Shown piece after piece: positions 26,532-36,036 of a stretch of 64,000 nt of DNA (position 1 is its first letter; every line of letters begins with the position of its first letter). Under the pieces are notes generated by a model. It searched no databases. It was not told where the DNA came from and was given only the letters and a program-made list of their open reading frames with translations. Both the position numbers and the translations under genes were made by a program. The stretch is from Lantana camara (lineage: Eukaryota; Streptophyta; Magnoliopsida; Lamiales; Verbenaceae). The stretch spans positions 88,634,501 through 88,698,500 of the forward strand of contig CM074858.1 of NCBI GenBank assembly GCA_037501455.1. Direction: 5' to 3'.

Positions 26532-26545
26532 TAAGCCCCCCGAAA
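26532..26545 (-). promoter_or_regulatory. Element A polypurine tract
   Basis: On the minus strand the bases before the 3' LTR read TTTCGGGGGGCTTA, a G-rich purine tract positioned for plus-strand DNA priming. Confidence 0.7.
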
Positions 26546-26653
26546 CGTCATCTGCTAGGGCTGACGTGGCAGAGGCGTTTCAAATCCCAAGGGTGGGACC
26601 CGCTGTAATCATTACGCCGTTTCATCTTCTCGATTCCCGCCCATTTTTATCCC

Positions 26654-26662
26654 TATAAATAG
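26654..26662 (+). promoter_or_regulatory. TATA box of the antisense gene in element A
   Basis: TATAAATAG, about 120 bp inside the 3' LTR on the plus strand and 150-160 bp upstream of a good splice donor (aaaag/gtaat at 26810/26811). Transcription would start near 26,690. ACGT-core sites tgacgtggc (26562-26570) and gccacgtca (26523-26531) lie just upstream as an inverted pair. Confidence 0.65.
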
Positions 26663-26975
26663 TTCCCTCTGTAAATCCATTTGTTACTTTTGCGAAAGAG
26701 AATTGAAGAGAGTTTCGAGCCATTCTCGATCGATAAAGAGCCCTTTGTGTGTTGAATTTCGGGGTCGTTTGCTTTATAAGAGGACCGTTCGAATTTTCGG
26801 AAAACAAAAGGTAATATTTCCGATCTGTTGTTCGATTTTCTTTCTCTATGCTTTTTATTTTTCTTTTCGATTGCCTCGAGGGAGAGGTGTACCACTTCCC
26901 TCTTCGAAGGCTTCCTCTCCCTCGATTTGTTCGTATCCGAGCTACACCATGAAAACGAGGTTTTTGTCCTGTAGG

Positions 26976-29622
26976 ATGTCAACAAATCGAGCGGAGACTG
27001 GCCCCAGAGGGGAGGGAGTGGCGACCGCGAGTGAGAGATCGAGTTCGGACACATCTGGGTCGAGTTCGACATCGGATTCTGGGGAGACCGTGGAGACTAG
27101 ATCGACAAATCCTCAGGGGAGGGATGAATTTGTCGAGGTCGTAGAGGTTTCAGAACCTTTGTCCGAGGATGAGACGACAGAAGTGGTAGTACCTCGGGAG
27201 TCAGGAGAGGTGACGTCGACCTCAGGTCGACAAGAGGAGGAAGAAGAGGATGAGGAGGTGGAGAACTTGGAGCCAGAGGGTTGGCTGCAAAACGACCCTC
27301 GAGCCATTACCTGTTCGATATCCGAGGACAAACTTGGAGAGGTCCAGAAGTGGTTGTTTGGGGGGGCTCCGGAGTACGGGGGCTATCGAGTGATAAGGCC
27401 CCAGTCAGGAGATCGCATGACCGACCCGCCGCCCAATTGTATCGCGATCAACTACTTGGCGGTCAAAAATGGGTTTAGGGTGCCCATTCCCGAGGAGATG
27501 GTTTACTTCTTTAACACCCTCAGGATTAGTCCATTGCAGTTGATGCCCAATTCTTACGCCATGGTAAACGGATTGAGGGCTTTGTTGAGGTGCTTGGGGA
27601 TGAAGGTCAACGTTTACTGTATTTCCGAGATCTTCCAAGCCGGATTGACGACCGAGACCTCGAAGTCTGCCCCGGGGTATATCCAACTGCAATCGAAGAG
27701 TAATTATCGGATCGTTAGGTCGCCTACTTCGTCGAACGGTAAGGGATGGAAGCAGAGATTTGTTTTCATCGAGAGTGAAAAGGGTTGGCCCGGCCTAAAA
27801 TATCCGGGATGGAGCTGGGTTGCTCGATCGGACCTTCCGAGGGGGCATCCGGGTTGGCCAAACACATTGATGGCGGCCTTGAGGAGGATGGGAAGTGTGG
27901 AGTCGGAGGACATGGTGGCTCCACAATCACTAATCGAGCTAGGGCTCGCGCCGGGAGTTAGAAAATACTTCGACCCTGGTATTCCGAACGAACCCCTCGA
28001 GACATCTCTGCCATTTGTTTGTTGTTGTTTTCCCCCTTGTTTGGTTTTTTTTTTTTTTTTAATCAAGTGTCTTTTCTGTGCAGAGCAATACATCATGTCG
28101 GCTGCTTTGAACGCAAGAAGGAAGGAGATGGCCGAGCTAAAGAAGGCGGCCGAGAAGAAGAAAATGCCTCCTCCTTCCCAAGCAGAGACTGTTGCATCGA
28201 CCGATGCGACGGTCGAGGCTCTTCCGGAGGTTCTTGCAATGAGGACCAAAGATGCTCCCGAGAAGAGGGGTCGAACCCCATCGGGGGTCGAGGACCATGG
28301 AGCTCCCCAAGCCAAGAAGCAAAAAACCAAGGGCCAGGCGAAGTCAGGGGCCGATAAGAACGTAGGTCGAGAGAAGGGCCCCTTACTCCCCATGCCACCG
28401 GCGCTTGGGCCGATTGTAGAGGTCCAGGTAGGAGCCTATTCGACCCCTCCGAACCAAGGTCGAGGGGCAATAGTGCCTCGGAACGTGGCTAGCATTCTGG
28501 CGGGGGTGCGAAGGCCTGGCCCGGGACCCTCGAGCGCGGTGCCATGGAAATCGAGCGAGGAAGAAAAGAAGTTGTTCTTCGACTACCCGATCCTCGAGGA
28601 ACCTCACTTCCCCTGCGGTCTGGCAAGTGTCAATGAGAGAGGCGAGCCCCGACGGGTCGGAACTGCCCCTAAGGACTACCAGGCCCTCGGAGCTCTGTAC
28701 AGTTCGATCCAGACAACGGTCGATCATAAGGAGAGGATGGCGCTCTCCGACGACGAGATCGAGGCGTCTTGGGTCCAGAAATATTTTGCGGTGAGTGCCT
28801 GTAGAAATTATTACTGTAGAAATTATTCTCTGTGTATGGTCGAAGTTTTTGATGATCGATAATGTCTTGCAGATGGGCCAGGACTTCTTTCAAGTGGCTC
28901 GAAGGGGATGGGTTCATCGGCAGTTGAGGGCGAAGGCCGAGCGGCAGGTTGAGACGATGAGGCTCGAGCTGGAAGAGAAGGATAAGAAGCTGGCCGAGGC
29001 CACCAAGGACAAGGAGAAACTCGACCATGAACTCTTGGATGCCATAACGAATCTCTCGGAGGTCGAGAAAAAGCTGAAGGTGGCTGAGGATCGGGTGGCG
29101 AGGTCGATCCAGGAAGAGGCCGAAGCGCGAAACCGCGGCTTGGTGGAGGGAGAGAGGAAAGGCGCCAAGCTAGCCCTGGATCGATGCAAGAGGGGTCTGG
29201 CTGAATCCGTGAACGACCTCGAGCGTCGAGGAGTTTACAGATTCATGAAGTCTAAGGCCTACGAGAAGGCCGTGTCGATCGCGAGCTTCAAGGATGTCGA
29301 GGAGGGCTTCAACTTGTGCTTGGCTCAAGTGCAGGCGGCTAAGTATCTTCCGCTCGACTATGACCAAGAGAAGGTCGGCCTATATCAAGATGATCCTCGT
29401 CCAGTTGATCCGGTCACCCGACCTCCTACTCCCGAGCCAAACTGGGACAACGATGAATTTGGCTTTGCTGTGAAGTTGGCTCGGTCCAGAGCGGCGGGGG
29501 AACCAGATAACATAGCCACGGAAGAGCTCGACCTTGATGCCTCCTTCGACCCTAAGGATATGTGCCCAGAGTACTTTGGGGAGGGGGCCATCGTTCCAAT
29601 CGAAGAAGGGACCGGATCTTGA
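26976..29622 (+). CDS. Antisense accessory protein of element A (spliced, 819 aa)
   Basis: Opposite strand to gag-pol, between pol and the 3' LTR. I infer three coding exons, 26976-27978, 28084-28790 and 28873-29622, with GT-AG introns of 105 and 82 bp, plus a leader intron 26811-26974 ending ctgtag just before ATG. The phase fits and the frame totals 820 codons with TGA at 29620. The N-terminus is acidic and Ser/Thr-rich (EEEEEDEEVENLEPEGW). A conserved-looking domain follows (GFRVPIPEEMVYFFNTLRIS, PLQLMPNSYAMVNGLRALLR), resembling plant proteins labelled putative gypsy-type transposon (Pfam Transposase_28). Then come a Lys-rich basic segment (KKQKTKGQAKSGADK), a long coiled coil (residues about 585-710, LELEEKDKKLAEATKDKEKL) and an acidic tail. 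Maize Grande, also Tat, has a comparable antisense gene encoding a nuclear protein. Molecular function unknown. Confidence 0.82.
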
Positions 29623-30142
29623 GCGGTCGAGGATTGAGTCGGAGAGAATGGACTAGCCCTATCTTCGCACTCGGAGGATTGTGGTCAAGGGGAATCCAAT
29701 TTTTCAAAGTCCCGACTGTTGGGGTCGGACTTTAGTAGTTGTTGGCTCGGGATTCATGTGTAAATAGGTAGGAATCCGAGCGTTTGTTGCTCCCGTTTGT
29801 AAAATCCAAATTTGTGAGGTTATGACCAAAGAATTGTAATCGATGTAGACTTTCTTGTTTTAAATATGTTATGCAAGTTCTCCTCTGGGTTTTATACGTG
29901 TTCTCTCGAGCTTTTTGGCGTTTAACTTTTTTATGTTAATCAAAGATAATGATCGAGAAGATGTCAAGGCAAGCTGCTTTTAATCTTTCGAAGTATACAG
30001 GAAATTAGTACGGGCGTCGTATAATTACAAGTATGTGATCGAATAACATGGTTGCTAAAAGGCAAGAGAATGCTTTATCGATTAATCGACCAGGGAATTT
30101 ACATATGGTGTTTAATTGACAGAAAGAAATTACAACGATTAA
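29623..30142. other. Spacer between convergent antisense gene and pol
   Basis: 520 bp tail to tail between the two coding units. It should hold the 3' untranslated region and polyadenylation site of the antisense gene; ttgtaat and aaatatgttatg near 29,830-29,870 are possible signals. No coding feature seen. Confidence 0.6.
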
Positions 30143-31870
30143 TCACAAGTAATATTTCTTCAAGTTGTGAGCATTCCATGATCGAGGTAGCGGTAGTCCA
30201 TCGAGGTCCTCGAGGTGATACGCCCGATTTTTACCTATTTCGACTACACGGTAGGGTCCTTCCCAATTAGCATCGAGCTTTCCTACGTGTTTGGTAACTT
30301 CAACTCTTTTGAGGACCAAATCCCCGACTTGAAAGTGGAGAGGCCGCAGGTTTTTATTGTAAGCCCGAGCAGTCGTGGCTCTATACTGCTGCATCTTCAT
30401 GTTTCCTTTTCCTCGAGTTTCGTCTATTGTGTCAAGATCGAAAGCTCTTAGTTCATTATTCTGACCGTGCTGGAAGTGAGCCACTCGGGGAGATTGATAT
30501 ATGACCTCAGCCGGAATCATGGCCTCCGAGCCATATACCATGGCGAAAGGTGTTTGTCCCGTGGGGACTCGAGGGGTGGTTCGATATGCCCAAAGGACGC
30601 CTTCAAGTTCATCGACCCAATGGCTCTTCTTTGCTTCGAGTCGCGTACACAGATTCTGAATGATGGTCCGATTGGTAACCTCGACCTGACCGTTGGCTTG
30701 GGGATGTCCGACCGAGGTGAATCTTTGATCGATCTTAAAGTCGGAGCAATAGGCTCTGAATCTTGAACTCCGGAACTGTGGTCCGTTATCGCATACTATG
30801 ATTCGAGGTACTCCAAATCTAGTGATGATGTGCTTCCAGAGGAAGTCCTGTAAGGAGTAGAAAGTAATCTTTGCGACTGCCAAAGCCTCGACCCATTTAG
30901 AAAAGTAATCGATCGCCACAATGACGAACTGCCTTTGTCGAGTTGCTATCGAAAAGGGTCCAATTATGTCGATTCCCCATTGCTCAAAAGGCCAGCATGA
31001 CTCGATCGGAATCATGTGTGAGGGGTGCTGATGGGTCAAATTGGCATGCCTCTGGCAACGATCGCATTTCCTCATGAATTCGAGTGCATCCTTGCATAGG
31101 TTAGGCCAGAAAAATCCAGATCGAGATACCTTTAGGGCTAGAGATCGCCCCCCAGCATGATTCCCACAGGATCCCTCATGGATTTCGGCTAAAACTTCTT
31201 GACCCTGTGATGGTCGAAGACACCGTTTAGTTGGACCGATGAATGAACGTTTGTACAGACGACCCTCCTGGTCCAGCGTATAGCTCAACGCGCGTTGCTT
31301 GAGTCTCCTTGCTTCGGTCAAATCCTCGGGTAGGGTGCCATTTTGAAGATACAAGACGATGTTATCGAGCCAACACGGCTCAGCTGCATCGATAGAGTTG
31401 ACTTCGGATGGAATGTGATCTATCGACCGAGTTGATGAGGTCAGGAAAGTGATGGTCCGATCTTGGGTGCCGAGCGAACCACTGGCAAATCTAGAGAGGG
31501 CGTCGGCTCGACCGTTTTCCTCTCGAGGGATTTGGGAGATTTCGAATTCATCAAATTCAGTGATTGCCCTTCTGGCCAAGGCGAGATACTTGATCATAGA
31601 CTCCTCTCGAGCCTCGTATTCGCCCTTGACTTGGCTAGCAACCAATTGGGAGTCGGTTAAAGCTCGAAGTTTTTTTATGTTCTGCATCTTCGCAATTTTC
31701 AAACCCGCTAAAAGAGCTTCGTACTCAGCCTCATTGTTTGTTGCAGGATACTCGAGGGCGATGGCGTATTCAACCTGTTGGCCGTTTGTACCAATTATGG
31801 ATATCCCGGCACCCCCCCCCGGAAGCGGTTGAGGAGCCGTCGACCGAAAGGGTCCAAACAGTTGGATCAC
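30143..31870 (-). CDS. Element A pol, 3' part: second RNase H and integrase
   Basis: 575-codon frame that continues pol after the frameshift near 31,812-31,820. It starts with the additional (archaeal-type) RNase H domain (ATNNEAEYEALLAGLKIAK; LTDSQLVASQVKGEYEA; REENGRADALSRFAS), typical of Tat elements. Integrase follows, with its zinc-binding part (HEGSCGNHAGGR, CDRCQRHA) and the D,D,E core in GIDIIGPF, VCDNGPQFRSSRF and HPQANGQVEVTNRTI. The C-terminal GPY-like segment (WEGPYRVVEIGKNRAYHLED) is followed by a short tail and no chromodomain. The domain motifs look intact. Confidence 0.93.
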   Translation of the reverse strand: MIQLFGPFRSTAPQPLPGGGAGISIIGTNGQQVEYAIALEYPATNNEAEYEALLAGLKIAKMQNIKKLRALTDSQLVASQVKGEYEAREESMIKYLALARRAITEFDEFEISQIPREENGRADALSRFASGSLGTQDRTITFLTSSTRSIDHIPSEVNSIDAAEPCWLDNIVLYLQNGTLPEDLTEARRLKQRALSYTLDQEGRLYKRSFIGPTKRCLRPSQGQEVLAEIHEGSCGNHAGGRSLALKVSRSGFFWPNLCKDALEFMRKCDRCQRHANLTHQHPSHMIPIESCWPFEQWGIDIIGPFSIATRQRQFVIVAIDYFSKWVEALAVAKITFYSLQDFLWKHIITRFGVPRIIVCDNGPQFRSSRFRAYCSDFKIDQRFTSVGHPQANGQVEVTNRTIIQNLCTRLEAKKSHWVDELEGVLWAYRTTPRVPTGQTPFAMVYGSEAMIPAEVIYQSPRVAHFQHGQNNELRAFDLDTIDETRGKGNMKMQQYRATTARAYNKNLRPLHFQVGDLVLKRVEVTKHVGKLDANWEGPYRVVEIGKNRAYHLEDLDGLPLPRSWNAHNLKKYYL

Positions 31871-34043
31871 CCTTTATTGTGGAGTGCGGGCCTTTCTCGA
31901 CCAAGAAATCGGCTAAGATCTGTGCCTGGTATGCCACCCGGGGTCGATACGTAACTTCGAATTGTCCGAGCTCGATTGTCCACTTTGTGAGTCGACCTGA
32001 GACTTCTGGTTTGTCCATGACGGTCCTTAATGGCTGATCGGTGAGGACTACGATTGGATGCGCTTGGAAGTACGGTCGGAGTTTACGGGAAGCATGAACT
32101 ACTGCGAGAGCAAACTTTTCGATCTCGAGGTATCGTATCTCCGGGCCGTGGAGGACCTTACTTACGTAATACACGGGGAGATGCTTCCGATCTCGAATGG
32201 TGACAAGTACCGAGCTGATGGTTTCGTTTGACACAGCTAGATACAGATATAAGGTCTCCCCGTCGATGGGTTTCGCAAGCAGAGGGGGGGAGGTGAGGTA
32301 CTTTTTTAGGTCTTCAAGAGCTTGGTTGCACTCTGGAGTCCATTCGAAATTATTGATGTCGCGCAAGATTTTGAAGAAGGGCAAGTTCTTTTCCGACGAT
32401 CGGGCTATGAAGCGGTTAAGGGATATGATCCGACCCACCAGTCTCTGTACGTCGCGGATCGAGTTGGGGACTGGCAAAAATTGGATAGCTTTTATCTTTG
32501 CGGGGTTGGCCTCGATCCCTCTCTGGCTGACCATGTATCCGAGGAACTTACCACCGTCGACCCCAAAGGTGCATTTGGCAGGGTTAAGTTTTAAGTTGTA
32601 CTTTCGAAGGAGGTTGAAAGCTCTTTTCAAGTGGTCCAGATGGTCGGCGGCTTTTTCACTTTTGACTAGCATATCGTCGACGTACACTTCGATGGTATCC
32701 CCGATCTCAGACTCGAAAACTTTGTTCATCATTCTCTGGTACGTAGCACCCGCATTTTTGAGTCCGAACGGCATAACTTTGAAGCAGTAAATGCCATTGA
32801 AGACTATGAAAGCGGTTTTGGGCTGATCCTCGAGGGCCATGAAGATTTGGTAATATCCTTGGAAGGCGTCCATCATGCTCAATCGTTCGCATCCGGCCGT
32901 GGAGTCGACCAGTTGGTCGATTCGAGGCAACGGATAGGGATCCATCGGGCACGCCTTGTTCAAGTCAGTGAAGTCATTACACATTCGCCATTTTCCTCCC
33001 GGTTTGGGTACGAGGACGACATTGCACAGCCATTCGACGTATTGGATCGGCAGGATATACCGGGCGTCCAGGAGTTTGTTGACTTCAGCCTCGATGATGG
33101 CATTTCGGGAGTCGCTTTGAGAGCGTAGCTTTTGCTTGACTGGTTTGTAGGAGGGATCAACATTCAAGTGGTGTTCGATCACTTTCCTATCCACTCCCAC
33201 TAGATCAGAAGCACTCCACGCGAAGACGTCGAGATTGTCACGCAGGAACTGAATGAGCATGCACTGTTCTTTTCCCTTTCGACTAGCGCCAATATGAGTG
33301 ATTTTTTCTGTTTGCCCTGGGATTAGTTGAATTTCTTCGAGTTCTTCTGTGGGCTCGAGCTTTTTATCTTCCTGTTTCTTTCTTTTTGCCGTATGGGAAG
33401 AACTCATTTTCCGTGAATTCTCGGGGTCGATGGCCCCTGGGTCCACGAATTCACCCTCGATGATGGGATCATCGATTGACAGAGGGGCGTGTTTCTCCGA
33501 GGAAGGTTTGGGTTTGTCTAACGAGATAGAGTAGCAACTCCAGGCGGTTGGTATGTCGCACCGTAATTCGCCGACTCCGGCCGGAGTGGGTAGCTTGATC
33601 ATTTGATGGTAAGTGGATATAACCGCTCGGAAATCGATGAGGCCCGGCCGACCAAAGATAATATTGTAGGCGGAGGGCATTTCGACGACAAGGTATTCGA
33701 TCTCGCGTGTCGCCCGTCGGGGCAAGGTGCCCATGGATGTGATTAGCCGTACTCGACCCTTGGTGTATACTTCTACACCTCCGAATCCTGTGAGAGGGGT
33801 TCGAATGGGATCTAGCAGCAATTTATCGTGTAAATTCATGCAAATAAGAGTCGAATAAAGGATAATATTGCTCGAGCTTTCATTATCTACTAACGTGCGG
33901 GATACAGCAAAGTTGGCGACGTCGAGCGTGACAACCATAGGACAGCTAGGTGTCTCGCTCGAGCGCCCCGGCAGATCAATTACATCATTCTCATTAAACA
34001 CTATATCTTTGTTGATCCAGGCGTCTTCTGGCCGAATATGCAT
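31770..34043 (-). pseudogene. Element A pol, 5' part: protease, reverse transcriptase, first RNase H (ends by frameshift)
   Basis: 757 codons from ATG 34043. The protease region near residues 40-60 has VDNESSSNII, where the usual third active-site position is Gly, so activity is doubtful. Reverse transcriptase includes GGKWRMCNDFTDLNKACP, FQGYYQIFMALEDQPKTAF, MPFGLKNAGATYQRMMN and the catalytic YVDDMLVKS. The RT-linked RNase H follows (RYLEIEKFALAVVHASRKLR). The frame leaves the protein in a run of nine G at 31812-31820, one base more than the reading frame needs, and ends at 31770; the correct frame continues in the downstream pol part. It is in the same frame as gag, separated by one stop codon. 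The extra G could be real or a homopolymer sequencing error. Confidence 0.9.
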
Positions 34044-34049
34044 CACTTC

Positions 34050-35993
34050 TCAGGGACTACAGAACCCTTGAGCAGCGGCCCGTCGCGTTTTTTTCCGAGC
34101 GGACCTTGAATCTCCACCTGAAGGTCCTCCTGAAATCATGTCAATCCGACCGAGGCATGGCCGGTTGTGAGGGTCTCTTTCTGTTGGCGGCTTAGCCAGC
34201 CGTTGTTTGGGAGGCGACCTGTCGGGGTGATCTCGGTTTCGAGCATGGTCATCCATTTTTTTCACGAACTCCTGGAGGAGGCCTCCTTTGATCAGTCGTT
34301 CGACCTCATCCCGTAAAGCATTACATTCAGAGGTGTTGTGGCCCTTCTGCTGGTGGAAATTACAAAATTTGCCGCTCTCTCGATTCTTGGGAGTGTCCCG
34401 CATTGGCTTAGGCTTCTTCAGCAAGGCAGGATCGATAACATTGTAGATCTCATCGAGCGGGCGCGTCAACTGGGTGTAATGTTTTCGGGTGGTAGGCCCA
34501 GTCGGTCCCTCTGGCTTAGGCCGGGCGTCCGGTTTAATTGGTCGATGGATATCTGCCTTTCGATTGGGTACCGGGCTCCTCTGAGAACTCTCCAATTCTT
34601 CGAGTTGCATCCAGTCGCAAGCAGCTGCTTGGATGTCCGCCAAATTCTTTGGTTTCTGTAGGAAGATGTACCGAGCAGCTTCGATGTTGACCAGAGCCTT
34701 GTGAACAATAGGTCTCAAAAGATCGATGCTCGGTTCTTCTGTTTTGACCACAGCTTGCGAGAAACGAGTGAAGAAATCTCGTAGCGATTCACCAGGAGCC
34801 TGTTTAACGGTGTACAAGTAGGTCGGCGGAAGCTTATCTCCCTTCATGGAAGAGAATTGAGCCTTGAATCGATCGACGAGTATCTTGTAGGAGGTTATCG
34901 ATCGAGGGGGGAGCCTCGAAAACCATTCAAGAGCGGGGCCATCCAGAGTGGTAACAAAGATCTTAGCCCAGATATTAGGCAAATGTCCAAACATGCTGAG
35001 CTGCATCTCGAGGCGCGACACATGTTTTTCCGGGTCAGTCGATCCGTTATATATGGGTAGTCCGGTGGGGATCTTCTCATCAGTAGTGGACTCAATGATC
35101 GAGTCACAAAATGGGGACTGAGCCTCTCTCTCACTGCGATACCTCCATGGGCGGACATGCCTTGGGTCCGACGGTATGCGTCGGGGTGATCTAGAACGTT
35201 CACGCCTAACTGAATGTGATCGGCGGGGCGATCGGCTGAATGATCCTTGACTTTCGTTCCTCTGTCGGTTATCCGGTCGATCGGAACGCGGAGGTATTTG
35301 GTTTCGAAGGTCGTTCGACCTCACGATACGACCCCTGTTCGATCTTCTGATCTGATTAACCCGACCGTGTGGTCCGAGTCGGTTAAAGACGCCGTTCGAT
35401 TCATGCGGGGGTGAGTTACGTTGAGAGGGGCTTCGATCTCTCTGGGATCCAGACAATCTACGATCGCCATGTCTCCCACTAGGATGAGACAATCGAGATT
35501 TTTGCTGTGATTCATCCTCCTCCCGTCGATTGCCACCCCGATGTATTCTGGTGTCAGTTGGAGTTCTAGAGTCGACCTCCTCCTCGGGTCGAAATGATAA
35601 CCTGTCCTGAACTGACTTGCGTATATCTCCTTGAGAGGGTAACGGTTGTTGTCGGGGAAGCTGAGGCTGTGCATTCTGCCCAATTCCAGCCCAATATGTA
35701 CCGGGCGGAGGATACTGAACTGGTTGAATGTATCCCGGATGACTTATCGGGGGTTGAATGATTTCTATCGGTCGAGCCTCCGGGCACTCTGGCATACGAG
35801 GTTCTCTCCCCTCCGCAGCCGCTGCAACAGCCTCATCGCGACAAGCTTTCAAGTATTTTTCTATCTCGGGCGTCGAGTAGACTAGCTGTGTCGGAAGGGA
35901 GGTGGGAATAACGACCTGTAAGGGAACTTGAGGAATGACCTCCCGACCGTTTTCGTCGAAAAGGCGGTTGCTCGCAACGTTTCGAGTAGTCAT
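34050..35993 (-). CDS. Element A gag
   Basis: 647 aa from ATG 35993 (MTTRNVASNRLFDENGREV); upstream in-frame codons in the primer-binding region have no ATG. The first half is Arg/Ser/Pro-rich (RRSHSVRRERSRSPRRIPSD), probably disordered and nucleic-acid binding. The retrotransposon gag domain (residues about 310-470) includes IPTGLPIYNGSTDPEKHVSR, GPALEWFSRLPPRSITSYKI and APGESLRDFFTRFSQAV. A C-x2-H-type knuckle, CNFHQQKGHNTSEC, follows near residue 560, a Tat-lineage variant of the CCHC zinc finger. It ends with TGA at 34052-34050. Confidence 0.93.
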   Translation of the reverse strand: MTTRNVASNRLFDENGREVIPQVPLQVVIPTSLPTQLVYSTPEIEKYLKACRDEAVAAAAEGREPRMPECPEARPIEIIQPPISHPGYIQPVQYPPPGTYWAGIGQNAQPQLPRQQPLPSQGDIRKSVQDRLSFRPEEEVDSRTPTDTRIHRGGNRREEDESQQKSRLSHPSGRHGDRRLSGSQRDRSPSQRNSPPHESNGVFNRLGPHGRVNQIRRSNRGRIVRSNDLRNQIPPRSDRPDNRQRNESQGSFSRSPRRSHSVRRERSRSPRRIPSDPRHVRPWRYRSEREAQSPFCDSIIESTTDEKIPTGLPIYNGSTDPEKHVSRLEMQLSMFGHLPNIWAKIFVTTLDGPALEWFSRLPPRSITSYKILVDRFKAQFSSMKGDKLPPTYLYTVKQAPGESLRDFFTRFSQAVVKTEEPSIDLLRPIVHKALVNIEAARYIFLQKPKNLADIQAAACDWMQLEELESSQRSPVPNRKADIHRPIKPDARPKPEGPTGPTTRKHYTQLTRPLDEIYNVIDPALLKKPKPMRDTPKNRESGKFCNFHQQKGHNTSECNALRDEVERLIKGGLLQEFVKKMDDHARNRDHPDRSPPKQRLAKPPTERDPHNRPCLGRIDMISGGPSGGDSRSARKKTRRAAAQGFCSP

Positions 35994-36018
35994 GTTCAAT
36001 GGCTTCTTGTTGCGTCTT

Positions 36019-36034
36019 CCCACAGACGGCGCCA
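36019..36034 (-). promoter_or_regulatory. Element A primer-binding site
   Basis: On the minus strand, two bases after the 5' LTR, TGGCGCCGTCTGTGGG. The first nine bases match the complement of a 3' end ...ACGGCGCCA, as in plant tRNA-Asp, the usual primer of Tat/Athila elements. The rest diverges from tRNA-Asp, so the exact primer is uncertain. Confidence 0.7.
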
Positions 36035-36036
36035 AA

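Noticed and set aside
26703..26975. N-terminal extension of the antisense protein in element A
   Set aside because: The open frame there has no ATG at its start and overlaps a good donor (26811) and acceptor (26974), so it is better explained as leader exon and intron. An in-frame ATG at 26949 is inside the inferred intron.
31812..31820. Confident call of programmed frameshifting at the G run
   Set aside because: Possible, but a homopolymer error or simple mutation explains it as well; no downstream stimulatory structure identified.
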